From the NCBI RefSeq assembly GCF_918797505.1, contig NC_092794.1:73197345-73261344 (forward strand): 64,000 nt of DNA, written 5' to 3'. A program made the position numbers and the translations under genes. This stretch comes from Bemisia tabaci. Taxonomy: Eukaryota > Arthropoda > Insecta > Hemiptera > Aleyrodidae. How positions within the stretch are numbered: the first letter of the stretch is position 1; every line of letters begins with the position of its first letter. Below the pieces are notes generated by a model. The model was not told the origin of the DNA. It did not search any database and was given only the letters and a program-made list of their open reading frames with translations. Positions 1 through 12,840 of this stretch are shown here, piece after piece.

Positions 1-279
1 AAAGTTAGCATACATCTACAACCACTCAAATTTTTGGTGGCTTCTTAAAACAAAAATTAGGCAGGAAATGAGCTCACTGGAATATTCTTGTCGGAGAGCA
101 TACGCAGTTAGCCAGTTTTATATTAATTTTTTTTACCTCATTGATAAATTTTTTTCTTCTAAAGAGTTTTAATATTTTTTTAAAAAAAAGCAAAAAAAAA
201 GAAAATAAAAAATCCTGCATCGAGTACAATCTGTATCAGATATTAACGCAATAAATTAATCCTAGTTTAATTATATACT

Positions 280-595
280 AAATCGCTACTTTTCGAAATT
301 GGCGTTCGAACTCATGCACTAACGGCTTGCTTTTTTTTAAGAATTGAAGCATCTTTCTGACTCTTCTCTGTTTTTTCACACTGGAGAGAGCTGGAACGCT
401 CACACTCTCCATTATTTTTCTACTAGCATACTTTTCTACATTGGCGTTTAAGTCTCTGAAGACATGTACTTATACGGCTTGCGTTTTTGAAGGAGTGTAA
501 ATATTTTTACGATTCTCCGTTCCTCTCTCTTCTTTTTTCCCTTTTTTTTACACGGTGGAGAGTTGGAGCGTATTTCAAATTATTCATTATAGGAA
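280..595. repeat. imperfect direct duplication
   Basis: Two diverged copies of a ~150 bp unit lie in tandem. Each carries a 'ttggcgtt' block, then 'acggcttgc', then a pyrimidine stretch, then 'ggagag..tggagcg'-like sequence. The first 280 bases of the window are AT-rich with nothing recognisable. Confidence 0.45.
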
Positions 596-815
596 GTTTG
601 CAAAACAGCAGCAGTCTCATCACTTGTTGATGAAGCTTTTTTTGGTTGCGTCGTAGATCTAAATCTTGAAAAACGAAATTTTTTATTCACCAGCTTTATG
701 GAAAATTCCCCCACAAGTGTATTGCCTCAAAATTCGCGTCTGCAAAATTACAACTATAATTCAACATTGAAATGTTGAGCGTACAGACATCAGGGCTGAG
801 TTTATCAAAAAGGAC

Positions 816-975
816 TCACATTAAGTTGAAACTGAGAAAAAGAGGTTTGAAGTTTTATTCCTCCCTAAGACGCAATGTAGAAAATAAACACATTACAGTT
901 GTCACATTAAGTTGAAACTGAGAAAAAGAGGTTTGAAGTTTTATTCCTCCCTAAGATGCAATGTAGAAAATAAAC
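816..975. repeat. two-copy tandem repeat, period 86 bp
   Basis: A 74-bp block starting 'tcacattaagttgaaactga' occurs at 816-889 and again at 902-975 with a single visible difference (acgca versus atgca). The near identity points to a recent local duplication. Confidence 0.85.
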
Positions 976-2884
976 TTTAAACCCTCTTTTGAAAGACAAT
1001 TGTTTAATTTCAACTCTCGAGTTTTTGGCAGGAGGAAGAACACGAATAGTGGAACTCAAAAACATTCCTACCTCATTTTTTTCGAAAATGTGGGTTGGTC
1101 CTTTTCTGAGAAACACGGTCCTTCCAAGGGAAAATTTTCTTGATGCAGCTTCTTTGAAAAGTCGCTCTTTCAAGAACAATCGGGGAGGTTTTCCTTCCAT
1201 TCAATGGCTGTGGAATTGTGAGGAATGCTTTTGAGTATTACAATTGGTCACAAGTTGCTAATTACACGTCGGGCTGAATGTGGGGGTAGGGGTAAAGTGT
1301 CGTGCATGGAATTAGAGCTGTAATTGGTTTATTCCCCGATCATGAGGAGTAAAAAGAAGTTGGTTGGAGGACAGCTGCATAAGAAGTAAAGCTGATATCC
1401 TTTGAGTAAATTACTGATTGTGAGTTGGACGCTTCTTGGTTTTTCTAAAGGACGCAGAGCAATCGCTTTGTTGTGACATTGCGATGAAGAATTGTTACAC
1501 TTTCCTGTATAATTATTGTTCCTGTGCGAAGAATAACTCTAGCGATGTCTCAAAAGAAATATTTTTCTGCAATTATTCCAGTCAGCCCTTAAAGTTTGCG
1601 GGGCGTGAGTTGATTGTTCTTTCTACTGAGAACCTCGATGAAGATATGCGGTTTTGTCTCTATCGACAAACGGACCGCGAGTTTAGCAGAAATAAACTAA
1701 GCCACATCCGCTATTACCGAAGACATGACAATTTAATTTTTTACAAGAGAAGTTTTGGGTGAATAATTTTGAAAATGTTGAGGAATTCGCTTCGCACTGT
1801 GTAGAAAATTCACCGAAATTTGAAAAAAAACCGCACCTTCGTTTCCATTAAAAAATTAAGTTGCCCAGTTAAATATGACAATAGTTGGTATGGTTTGGTT
1901 CCTTTCCAAATAGCTTGGCGTTGTAACTATACCTAAATGCTAAGTTTGAGATTATTTTTCATGAGCCCAACGCAACCTTGAAACATTTTTTTGGTACTAG
2001 TCATTCATTCTTGATAAGGGGCCGATCACGAAATATGCAACGCTTTATTAAGGATATTTCATCCCCAACCCCCTCGTAAACGCATTTGTGACGTAAGTCC
2101 TTTTTCTTTAACATGTAAAAAACAAAATAGCGTAACGCTCTCCTCAACTCCATCTCCTCTTAGAGATTAACGTATAATTTGAAGAGTCTCTGGTATTATT
2201 GGAAATGTATTTGGTATTTTTTTTACTTGTATCGCACTTTAAACAAATGTTATAATATAAGACAGTTGCTTCAAATAATCGATTCGTTTATGTTTGACGT
2301 GGGCCATGAAAGGGGACATTTAAAATTTGTGAGTTTTTATTTGAGATAATCACATACGTTCGTGGACCTAGGAGATGGTACACCCCGTATGTCATAACGA
2401 CGATGTATGAGTGTCAAGAAACTCGTATCCCGACTGCAGCTTTTCAAAATCTGAAACGTTGCCTCTTTCAGCCCAAAGGATTTTTTCCTCATGAGAGTGG
2501 CCTGGGAAATAGTTTGACTAAATTTCTCAATTAGGAACGAAAATTTCTGGCTCTGTTTAGAAACCTCGTATGTGCCATCAGTATCCCGATGCACATAAGT
2601 GTTTTTACAGATGCGTCTGAAATTGGGGCATTTTCCGGTGAAAGGGCGTATGAGACTTCCAAGCCTGCTATAAGATTGTGCAACGTAGCTCTCCAGTTAT
2701 GTAAGTAATTTATCCGACAGTTCTGCTATGAATTTTCCCCTGAATCTGCCCGAGTTTTTCCTCATTATCGTAAGGAAGTAAGTCGACTGTAAATTAATTT
2801 CATATCTGCTGCAAACGTTATAAAAATTTGCACAATCTGAACATCATTGCAAGCTACGCCCTTTTACCGAAAAAGTCCACAAAA
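976..2884. other. anonymous AT-rich sequence
   Basis: No open frame here resembles a protein I know and no splice structure is convincing. At about 2010-2160 there is a block with 'gggccgatcacgaaatatgcaacgc' style and 'gcgtaacgct' motifs; related blocks lie near 29800-29910 (inverted) and 33720-33880, so it is probably a dispersed repeat. Confidence 0.4.
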
Positions 2885-3390
2885 GAGGGGCTTGGAAAAC
2901 AAAGCGCATAAGTGCAGTTATTGAAAAAATTGATTTATTAATGTTATTAAGTAAAACTAGTTTTAAAGCATATTTTGTGAAAAATTCGCTTCCAAATTTC
3001 AATTTTTAGGCGTCAAAGAGTCAGTTTGAACTTTCTTTCCGCCGTAAGGATCCACGCGTACTTTTGAAACTGCGAACACGTATTCTGCCATGCTAAGGAA
3101 AAACGCCGTATGAACCTTCAGGCGTTGCCAAACTTCCTCTGACAAAATACGAATTTATTGGGAAATTGTAAATATTTTTCTTCCAATTTTTCGGAGCATT
3201 TTGTTCGCAATTTGATCTAAAATATCTGAAAATTTCAAAGAAAAATATGCATGAATTTCGTCAAAAATACATGTTTTATCCGGGGAAATTTGGCAACTCT
3301 CGAATGTTCGTACGGCGTTCTTCCTTAGCACGGCAGTATTACCCGGAGTAGCAAAAACTGCACTTATGCGCCTTGTCCTCCAAGCTCCTC
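2885..3390. mobile_element. TIR element, GGGGCTTGGA family, interrupted by a MITE
   Basis: Left end 'ggggcttggaaaacaaagcg' plus 'cataagtgcag' is mirrored at the right end by 'ctgcacttatgcgccttgtc' plus 'ctccaagctcctc'. A second, uninterrupted member lies at 25012-25252. The 3085-3336 MITE sits inside this copy and so inserted later. Confidence 0.6.
3085..3336. mobile_element. 252-bp MITE, CTGCCGTGC family, TSD TATT
   Basis: Terminal inverted repeats of about 40 bp start 'ctgccatgctaaggaaaaac' on the left and end 'gttcttccttagcacggcag' on the right, continuing inward with 'gttgccaaa'/'ttggcaact'. The flanks are a perfect 4-bp duplication TATT (3081-3084 and 3337-3340). It has no coding capacity. 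It is the best-preserved family in the window, with copies at 16287, 31415, 55176 and 60463. Confidence 0.85.
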
Positions 3391-3600
3391 AATTGTAGTT
3401 CCTAATTTCAGCAAAGTCCAGTTGGAGACTACGGATCGGAAAGTGCTTAGAGAGCAGATTCGTCCGAGGGAAGCACTTTAATTAAAGGACGCGAGCATTT
3501 CCTTGATTTCTATCGGAATTCGGAGGATTTCCGCATGAAATTCCTACGCGCTGCGTGGACTCGGACGAGATCGTCTGAGCTGGATAGAGGGAACGGCGGT

Positions 3601-3622
3601 CGGGGGGGGGGGGGGGGGGGGG
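3601..3622 (+). repeat. poly-G tract
   Basis: A run of about 20 G follows 'ggcggtcgg'. Such runs are often length-uncertain in assemblies. Confidence 0.9.
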
Positions 3623-3918
3623 ACCACCTGGTTTTCATTCATAAACTCGAAGCAGATAAATTTGCTTGTCGAATCGTTGTGGGTATAATATTATACTCCA
3701 TACTCGGCCCTCCATGCCGGGTCTTCTGCAGGGGGCCTCCTCTTGGCCCAACTTTTGAGGAAAATCCCTCCTTTTTTGTGCCCGCGCGACAACAGCGCGT
3801 CAATTAACCTGTTTTCAGCCAACCGGTTCTCGTCACTCTCGGTTTCAAGTTCACTCTCGTTCGATCGCATTCGCACTGCACGATTGCCGTGCTCGGCGAA
3901 AATCGCGCATCGACATTA

Positions 3919-4827
3919 CTGCCGTACCCAGGGAAAACGCCGCATGTGCATTCGAGCGTTGCCAAATATCCTCTTGAAAAGATGTATTTTTGAAGAAAGT
4001 CATAAATATTTTCCTTGGAATGGAGATGTTGCATGTGTGAAGGATTTGACCATTGATTCTTATGTAAAAGTTCGCGAAAAACACGAGGGTGCCACTGGTT
4101 TTCTCTGAAATCATCTCCGAAGCTCAAAAAAAGCTCTCAGAGTGAGACCAAAATGCAGGGGATATCCCACCCTACCCTGAGAGTTCACCTCTACATCAAA
4201 ACAAACTCTCCATGCAAAGATAGGGAGCAAATACATTAGCAAGGTTGTCGTGTTTTCAGTCGTGGAGTCCCTAAAAAAAAGTGGCAGTCTGTCAATGTAT
4301 TGACTCCCTATCTTTGCATGGAGAGTTGGTCTTGATGTGGAGGTGGACTCTCAGGATAGCGTGGGATACCCCCTTCATTACCCCTCAACTTCGAGAGCTT
4401 TTTTTGAGCTTGGGAGTTGATTTCAGGGGAAACCAGTGGCACTAGCAACCCTGCTAAGTATTTGCTCCCTATCTTTGCATGGAGAGTTTGTTTTGATATA
4501 GAGGTGAACTCTCAGGGTAGGGTGGGATATCCCCTGCATTTTGGCCTCACTTTGAGAGCTTTTTTTGAGCTTGGGAGATGATTTCAGAGAAAACCAGTGG
4601 CACCATCGTGTTTCTCGCGAACTTTTACATAAGAATCAATGGTCAAATCGCAAATCCCTCACACATGCAACATCTCCATTTTCGGATATTTTAGATTGAA
4701 ATGCGAACAAAATCGTCTGGGAAATTAGAAGCAAAATATTTGCAAGTCTCGTAATTAAGACGTATTTTATTTGAGAAAATTTGACATCGGCTAAGGGTTT
4801 ATACGGCGTTTTTCCACAGCACGGTAG
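3919..4827. mobile_element. MITE, CTGCCGTGC family, split by a nested foldback
   Basis: The left end 'ctgccgtacccagggaaaac' and right end 'gtttttccacagcacggtag' are flanked by the perfect duplication ATTA (3915-3918 and 4828-4831). The excess length over the 253-bp family size is explained by the foldback at 4021-4678. Confidence 0.8.
4021..4678. mobile_element. foldback element, TGGAGATGTTGCATG family
   Basis: The two ends are inverted copies ('tggagatgttgcatgtgtga' against 'cacacatgcaacatctcca') and the complementarity continues for much of the length, through 'gttcgcga', 'accactgg' and 'gagagttt' blocks, giving a long hairpin. Related copies lie at 14125-14636 and 51592-52098. It inserted into the MITE at 3919-4827. 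Confidence 0.8.
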
Positions 4828-4831
4828 ATTA

Positions 4832-7060
4832 CTCATTGGAGTTAGGTAGGATACCTTTGTATAGATGAGTGTATGGGCACTGTACTGGAAAAAAATTTGC
4901 CAAATTATAGCAGAAGTATGGTAAATTCCATCATGGGTCTACTTGATTTTGACGCAGTGGCACTGTAGGATAAAGATAACCAGACATTAGGTAGCATATT
5001 GGTCCATGCGATTATAGGGTTTCGGCATTTGCTACCATAGAGTTGGCGATTATTATAACCGTATCACTGTACCTCGAATCTCTCCCACTCTTTTTTTTTT
5101 TTTTTTTTACTTTACCGTACTTTTTTTCCACGAGGATCCTCATTGAAACCCTTAGAACCGAATAAACGGTGGTGATTCTTTGTGGGAGGTGCTGGGAGTG
5201 GGTGAGAAGACGTATTTTGACAACCCTTGGAGTTTTTTGCCTCCTCTTACTGTTATGAATTTGGTCATCACAGAGGTTCGAGTTGAAAATTCTGTTTCGA
5301 ATATAATGCACAAAATTGGTATTAAGACCAAGCACATCAATCGTACGTGAAACGTGTGAGTTGCGTAAAGTTCACGGTAATACTAGCAAATATATATAAA
5401 ACCTTATTATCTGAACTTTTTAATCATCTGCTCCGGAAAGCCAAAGATGGCTGAACCGATCATGAGTGGATCTTTCAGTGGTCATACTCTGTCTGTGCAG
5501 ATGTACTCTAAAGGTATAGGTATCAAACTCAATCAACGGGGATGATATTACGAAAACCACGAGGGTATCCATTGAGGATTTTCACGAGCTCTACATGTTT
5601 GAGCTGATTTGATTTTTGTTAATCCATCGTTATAGGCACATATTATGCTCCGAATCTGATCACGATGAGGTTTTTTTTCGGCTTGAGCCATCCTAAAATT
5701 CACATAGGAATGAAATACTTGCCGCAAAAACAAGCATCAAAGAATAAAATGTATCCCATACAAATGAGTATTTCGCCCTTTAATACAAATACGTATGGAA
5801 ATTTGAATTGAACTTTCCGTTCATATCTCTTCCTCGGTTTTTGACTGGTTTTATTGGCAATTACAAACTATTTCACCACATTTAATATAAAATTAGCACT
5901 CTACTGACAATTTTTCCTGTGCAAGTTATGATAAATGGCTTTTGTACTTAGATTTCTCAGCTCTGTTATGGCAAATAAAGAAAAATGGTCAAACTTTTGA
6001 CTCAGACTGTTTGATCGTTGAACCATATTATCAAGAATTCACGGTAGGATAAGGCAAATATACTTGCATGCATCGTTTTTTTATTTTGTTTGGGAAGGTA
6101 TAGAAAAACGTATTATGCGAGTGTTTTTCTCACATCTGACATTGAGCCTTGAGAAGCGACAGAAACCACTTTGTTTTGTAAGATTCAAACGACGGCCGCT
6201 CGAATACCATGCTTTTATAGCATTTGACTTTTGGAAGGCAACCCACCATTGTTGTTAGATTTCTTTTCAAATTAATTTTTGTGTTGAGCATCAGCCCATC
6301 GAAATATTTACAAAGAAGAGCCACGTTGATATTGTTTAATTAACTTGTCGAGAAATTATAAAAACAAACATCTCTTTAGAATGTCACTACAATTTATACT
6401 TGGAATTTAGTTCATGATTTCATCACCACGCGTTAAAGTCACTTCTTTGCGTCTTTATGAGAGCTCAAAGTGCGCGTTAGATGAACGGTGATACCACCAA
6501 TCGACCATGTGGATGCTCGTGTTGCATACACTAAAATTTGAAGGCGAACTGATATGCCACTGATGTTACCTCCTCTTATTCGACAAAAGAATACTTTTTG
6601 GGTGTTCTTTGTTCTAAATACGCAATTCGGATATGCACTTTTAGAAACTGTTTTAAAATTCAAAGTTCATAATTCTAAATGCATTTATGGGTATGATGTT
6701 ACGTGGCTTTGGTATCATTGATGTGCGCTGAAATATTTTTATAACATTTTTGTGTGCATTTGGAATAAAATTCTGAGTACATATACGGGTATAATATTAC
6801 GGTACAATTGATTTGCAGTAAAATATTTTTATAACAATTCCAGAAGTTATTTCCATTTTTTGTCATCACGGATATAATATCGTCCGTCTCGTTCTAAAAA
6901 CATTTTTCTTCAGAAGTATTGTTTATGATTAAATATAATAATACCCAAATGTCTATGTTGATTGTTAGCCTCCATTCCGACACCTAATGATAAAAAAAAT
7001 TAAAGAAAAATTTAAAAAATGAATTTTTCAGCCTGAATCTCCCTCCAAAAAAAAATGCCC
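4832..7060. other. anonymous sequence with simple repeats
   Basis: This stretch has a poly-T run at about 5092-5109 and AT-rich DNA. A diverged repeat at about 6436-6700 ('aaagtcacttctttgcgtc', 'gctcgtgttgcat') is related to sequence at 12190-12360. I see no supported gene. Confidence 0.4.
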
Positions 7061-7069
7061 GAGCAAGCT

Positions 7070-7570
7070 CACTCTTTTTCGAAGCGAGCAACGTTGCACC
7101 GCGTTTGGCGGGCGGTGAAGCAAGTGTCTGCGCGGCGGTGACTAGGCAGATGACCATTTCGCAGATCCTCTAACGTAAGCGCGTAACTCGCTTTCCACGT
7201 GAACCCTGTTCTACGTATAACTGCACACGCTCTGGGGCTCACGTTGGAAATTGAGATAGGCTTTTACGTCAGAGGAGCGACGATTTGTCTGGCGGCTCCG
7301 CGGGATCCTCACGTCTCGCTTGCACAACCGCCCGGGCGCCGGGTCCCGACCCTTGACCCTGCCGCCAATGAATAGCTCCGTAGCGAAGCGCCAAAACCGC
7401 GGATGCACGCACGGTTAGTAATTGGAGTTACGTGCTTTTACCTTGGCTCGGTGCTCATCGGTTCGTTGCTCCATAATTTGAGCCGCCGCGCGCCGCCCCG
7501 CGAATGACTCGCCAATAAACCCGAGCCGCCGCGCCGCGCCGCGCCGCGCCGCGCCGCACAGTGGACCCAA
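7070..7570. other. CpG-rich segment with GCCGC microsatellite
   Basis: GC- and CpG-rich sequence stands out sharply from the AT-rich surroundings and ends in a (GCCGC)n run at about 7529-7558. Short open frames exist on both strands but none resembles a known protein. It might be a promoter or first-exon region, or part of an element bordering the inverted repeat that follows. Confidence 0.4.
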
Positions 7571-7902
7571 CAAATCGAGCGTGAAATATCCTGCAAATTT
7601 TGATGTTCAATTTGTCATGCTGCAAAATTTAAGGGGTGTTCCTTCAGGGAAACTTTACAAGATAATAAACTTCTGCGAGGCGTATTTACGAAGACATAAT
7701 CGGTTAAATTTCCATATCATGATGTTTGAGCCAGGGTTGCAAAAATTTAATGAAAAATATAAAAGAATGGATATTTCCGTAAAATATTTCAAGGAATTTG
7801 AAACTTTTTTGAAAATTATGAAAAATATTGTCAGCTAGGGGCTGAGTATGCGACACGCACTATGAAACACTGCAGACAGAAAGAAGCATTTGCCTGTCTT
7901 CT

Positions 7903-9116
7903 AATGAGCTTGTTCAGCAATTCGTAATTCTTGCATTTTTGGAAACTAGAGAGTGCACAGAGTTCACAGGAATTTTCCCCGATTTTTTTGAGCAATATTA
8001 ACCCACGAAATACGAGTCCAAAAGTCCGTATTTTGGGCTCCCATTTAAACGCGCGCCGCTTGGCCCATCTCAAAATGGCGCCCATTTTCTCCGTCCGGCG
8101 GTGGCCACACTTTTGACCCGGCGTGCCGGCGGGTACCTCTGCATGCCTCTGCCGTGTGTGGGTCGTATAAACAAACGAAGATTGATAACACAAATGATCC
8201 GAGCAACTCGAAATCTCTTAATATTAAATAATTTAAATTCATTTTCGACTTCAACCAAGCACTTGGCAATAATATTCATCGTATTTTACAACCAGGAGCC
8301 ACGGGCTATCGGCTCATTTTAAGGTGCATTCTGAAAATCAGTGTTACAAGTCCAGTGTCCAAACCCAGACTTTCTTCCTTTTCTTTTTTTTGACCATTCT
8401 CTTTTCATTTTCGCCTCAAATCAAATGTTTTGCAGTTTCTTTGTCTTGAGTATGTGGTCCTGAATTCATTCAAGAGTTAGAAGTTCACCATTTATTTAGT
8501 ATTATAGCCTTTTGACCTCTCAAGCTTTACCGATATGATCTCATGTAGTTCGAGGTTTCTTTGGCCCAAACCAAGTGATTACACATCTGATGTGTGTCTT
8601 ATGGCTCTTCAAATTCGCAGTTTAGAACTAAATCAGAAACTACAGTTACTTAATCCAGTTCTGCTCTCTTGTTCAATGTTTGTCATAAGTGTTTGTTCGT
8701 GTCTGTTCTTTATAAGTGACCACTGTAGTGCATATACACAGTTATGCTATCGGTACAGGTATTATTTCTTGTTTTCTACAGTCAGGACTTTCTCTTAAGC
8801 GCAATAATTTACCAAAGAAATTCACCTAGTTGCGTAAATAATTTGGTGTATAGATATTCTGTTAATGTCTCCTTGCGGTGATGCAAAGTTTCTGAGATCT
8901 GTCATAAGTGGATTTTGCATTTAGACGGTCACTCTTGTCTGATAAAATTACTGCTCTAGCAGCTTCAAATTTATACTTTGATCTCTGATTCATCACTAAA
9001 TGACACTCGTGCGGTGTCATTTATCTTTAATCAGTTCAAAGCTATTTCGACAATGAATCATCAAAGGTCCGATCGAAGAAGGAATTTTCTGGTGAGTGCT
9101 GTGGCTGAACCGACAT
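7903..9116 (+). repeat. left arm of large inverted repeat
   Basis: This 1214-bp arm is the reverse complement of 10309-11522, with symmetry axis between 9712 and 9713. The arms are almost identical; I saw one difference near the inner end (caaaggtcc against caaaagtcc after reversal). It contains a GC-rich island at 8040-8160 with 'caaaatggcgcccattttc' and short frames of 60-87 codons that match nothing I know. Confidence 0.9.
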
Positions 9117-10308
9117 CACAACTCTACTATTGAAAGCATGAACCAAGACATGATCATTCGTCTGGAAGTGGAAATATTTTGCAACTCATCAGCAGGTCGA
9201 TTATTGAAGGCTTAGAGCAACCCGACAAGACATCAATTTCCGATATATTGCATGAATAAGATAGGGCTATGTTTTTTCATGTCGGGCTGACATAGTTTCA
9301 ATAATCGGGCAGCTGGTAGTTTAACAGGTAAGATTTGTAAAGTCACTTAGGTATTACAAGTTACATTCGCATCTCTTGTGGAATAGTTTATGTAATTATG
9401 CTTACCTTTGTGGAGATTAATTGATAACAAAGCGAGCATATCAATACCATAGCCTAACTAGAAAACCACTTACGTAGATTCACAAAGTTTCAGACTTTCT
9501 GTTTCTCTTCGATTATAAAATCATGCAACGAAATGTTACAAATATCATCCCCAGATAACCTCAACCATGTTCCTGACTTTATCTTATGGGAGGATGTAAT
9601 TCTATGTCTTTTCAAAATCCTTCCATTCGTCTGTACCTGAGAAATTCAGTAAACCAGCCGACTTTCGGACTTTTAACAAGAATCGTCGGCAACTTTACCA
9701 TTGAAATGATTCTTAGGTGTTTTTGAACAAAGAGATTTTATTAAAATTTTTGTTGGACAGGTTTGATTCACCTTGAATTCTTGAATAGAGAGAAAAAAAA
9801 CATTTTCTTCACTATAGAAAGAAATGAAACTGACCAAGCTGTAGGTAGGTAAGTAGTTTTTGATTACTTCATTCCATGAAATATGATGAGCCTTATTGCT
9901 GCAGGAAACACAATATATAGCAGGAATCCTCAAATAAATTTTATGTCTTGTACAATGTCTGTTGATACTTAAGTATATGATGATACCTATGAAGTACAAA
10001 ATTTCTGAAAAGACACCGGGAATACCAGCAGAGTCATCTCAAAATTTTCTCTCAGGAACAAAACTAAAAATTGTGGAAGTTTCCTAAGAATGCTCTCAAG
10101 ACAAATTTACGTATTATTCATAGATGAAGTGTAGCCTGCTACATATCATGTCGTATTCCTCTTCAAATATACATGCAGGTGAGTAGATTTTGAAATTTTG
10201 AGCGCACAATTTGCATATGAAAGAAGCGAGCACTACCATGATTTCCACTTACCATTACCACTTCCTGATAAATTTATATAAGTGGAGGCTTTTGAAAGTT
10301 GAGTTGAG
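9117..10308. other. spacer between the large inverted arms
   Basis: This 1.2-kb unique centre separates the arms. It includes a small imperfect palindrome around 9220-9300 ('cccgacaagacat' against 'catgtcggg'). No transposase-like or other recognisable frame is present. Confidence 0.5.
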
Positions 10309-11522
10309 ATGTCGGTTCAGCCACAGCACTCACCAGAAAATTCCTTCTTCGATCGGACTTTTGATGATTCATTGTCGAAATAGCTTTGAACTGATTAAAG
10401 ATAAATGACACCGCACGAGTGTCATTTAGTGATGAATCAGAGATCAAAGTATAAATTTGAAGCTGCTAGAGCAGTAATTTTATCAGACAAGAGTGACCGT
10501 CTAAATGCAAAATCCACTTATGACAGATCTCAGAAACTTTGCATCACCGCAAGGAGACATTAACAGAATATCTATACACCAAATTATTTACGCAACTAGG
10601 TGAATTTCTTTGGTAAATTATTGCGCTTAAGAGAAAGTCCTGACTGTAGAAAACAAGAAATAATACCTGTACCGATAGCATAACTGTGTATATGCACTAC
10701 AGTGGTCACTTATAAAGAACAGACACGAACAAACACTTATGACAAACATTGAACAAGAGAGCAGAACTGGATTAAGTAACTGTAGTTTCTGATTTAGTTC
10801 TAAACTGCGAATTTGAAGAGCCATAAGACACACATCAGATGTGTAATCACTTGGTTTGGGCCAAAGAAACCTCGAACTACATGAGATCATATCGGTAAAG
10901 CTTGAGAGGTCAAAAGGCTATAATACTAAATAAATGGTGAACTTCTAACTCTTGAATGAATTCAGGACCACATACTCAAGACAAAGAAACTGCAAAACAT
11001 TTGATTTGAGGCGAAAATGAAAAGAGAATGGTCAAAAAAAAGAAAAGGAAGAAAGTCTGGGTTTGGACACTGGACTTGTAACACTGATTTTCAGAATGCA
11101 CCTTAAAATGAGCCGATAGCCCGTGGCTCCTGGTTGTAAAATACGATGAATATTATTGCCAAGTGCTTGGTTGAAGTCGAAAATGAATTTAAATTATTTA
11201 ATATTAAGAGATTTCGAGTTGCTCGGATCATTTGTGTTATCAATCTTCGTTTGTTTATACGACCCACACACGGCAGAGGCATGCAGAGGTACCCGCCGGC
11301 ACGCCGGGTCAAAAGTGTGGCCACCGCCGGACGGAGAAAATGGGCGCCATTTTGAGATGGGCCAAGCGGCGCGCGTTTAAATGGGAGCCCAAAATACGGA
11401 CTTTTGGACTCGTATTTCGTGGGTTAATATTGCTCAAAAAAATCGGGGAAAATTCCTGTGAACTCTGTGCACTCTCTAGTTTCCAAAAATGCAAGAATTA
11501 CGAATTGCTGAACAAGCTCATT
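10309..11522 (-). repeat. right arm of large inverted repeat
   Basis: This is the inverted partner of 7903-9116. The match stops at 11522, where the outer flanks ('gtcttct' on the left, 'gtgcattt' on the right) diverge without an obvious target-site duplication, so insertion as a transposon cannot be shown. Confidence 0.9.
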
Positions 11523-11832
11523 GTGCATTTAACTTCGAAAAATATTTTTCTTTATCTTTCATATTTTTCTTAAATTTCATGAGATATTTCAAATGAAATT
11601 TCAAGGTTTGATTTTTCACGAAAAATTGCAATCCTGTGTTCGAACTCTCCCATTGGCTCGCTCCCCTGTGCGCCACGCAGCCGCTGTTGCTTCGTCTTGA
11701 GCGGTGCATCACCTGTTTCACATGCCCCTCACCCCCGCTCCGCCGTCTTGAGCGAAAACGGCGTATGAAGCATCCAGTGTTGCCGTATTTCTCCTGATCC
11801 ATTAATTCAAGAGATATTAGAAACATTTAAGC

Positions 11833-12121
11833 TAGAGTCCCTTTATACTGAGAGTTAAGACAACACCCCCTCATAGAGTCACAAATGGGAATAAAGATTA
11901 CACAAATTGAAGCACATTTGAAATTCCTTTCTCCGTTCCTCCTCTCATTCCGTTTGTTCCTTGTCGAGCCCGTAATTCCTCGGTCCATTTCAGATTATAA
12001 TCTTTGGAATTAGTGAAATTGTAATCTTTATTCCCGTTTGTGACACTTTGGAGGTCTAAAATACGGTAACTAATCAGAAATGGATTCACATTGTCTTAAA
12101 TCTCAGTGTGAAGGGACTCTA
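11833..12121. mobile_element. 289-bp TIR element, TAGAGTCCC ends
   Basis: The left end 'tagagtccctttatactgag' is mirrored by the right end 'ctcagtgtgaagggactcta', and the complementarity continues inward with 'ttaagacaa'/'ttgtcttaa' and 'gggaataaagatta'/'taatctttattccc'. It has no coding capacity. Confidence 0.75.
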
Positions 12122-12362
12122 CTTTAAGGTAGCCTTGCTAAAAACGAGCATGCTCCTGACCATTTTGCGATGGCCAATAAAGCGTTAAGTAAAGTCACTT
12201 CTTGGCGTCCGTGGGATCCGAAGAAGCGTGACGTCCACGGCGATACTACTATTCGACCACGCGAGAGCTCGTGTTGCCTATTTTTTTTTTTTTTTTTTTG
12301 TATGAGTGTTCTGAGTAAGCGTGCCGTTTCACGATGATACCATGTGAGAGCTTGTGTCGCAT

Positions 12363-12840
12363 AGGGCCGGATTTAGGGGGTGGCCACATGGGCCGCGGCC
12401 CATGGCGGCAAATTTTGCAAATTTTTTAAATGCAGGTATAAAAAATTCAGGAAAAAACTTACGAATGAGAAAAGGCGACAAAATCTCTCATTTCCTGAAA
12501 GTATAGTAATTTCTAATTTTGTCGTCTCTCGGTGATACAAGAGACAGGACCTTTAATTAGTCGAGTTAATCGAGAAACCAAACCCGCAATTTGGCCTAAA
12601 ATGGCGCGGCGCAGAGGGCAATGATGATGAAGACTTGAGATGAAAAGAAGAAGCCATCGGCGTGGCGGTCAGCATGTAACATACATATATATTAGCGCCT
12701 ACAAGACGGCATGAATACTTCACGCATTGCATCAAACATAGTGCGTTCAGCATAGGTCGGCGTGAAACGCATAGCGCCTACAAGACTGTAGGAATACTTC
12801 ACGCATTGCGCCAAACAGTACGGTCAGCGCGGCGCGGCGG
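12363..12840 (+). repeat. dispersed repeat, GGGCCGGATTTA family
   Basis: It begins 'gggccggatttagggggtgg' and contains 'gggccgcggcccatggcggc', then two copies of 'gcgcctacaaga' plus 'cttcacgcattgcg'. An inverted relative is at 37189-37535. The same start motif recurs at about 20741. Confidence 0.65.

Noticed and set aside
1436..1762. 108-codon plus-strand frame
   Set aside because: It has no recognisable motif, signal or splice context, and similar lengths occur by chance in this much sequence.
8535..10890. Identical 87-codon frames on opposite strands (8535-8798 and 10627-10890)
   Set aside because: The identity comes from the large inverted repeat. The protein matches nothing known and there is no second line of coding evidence.
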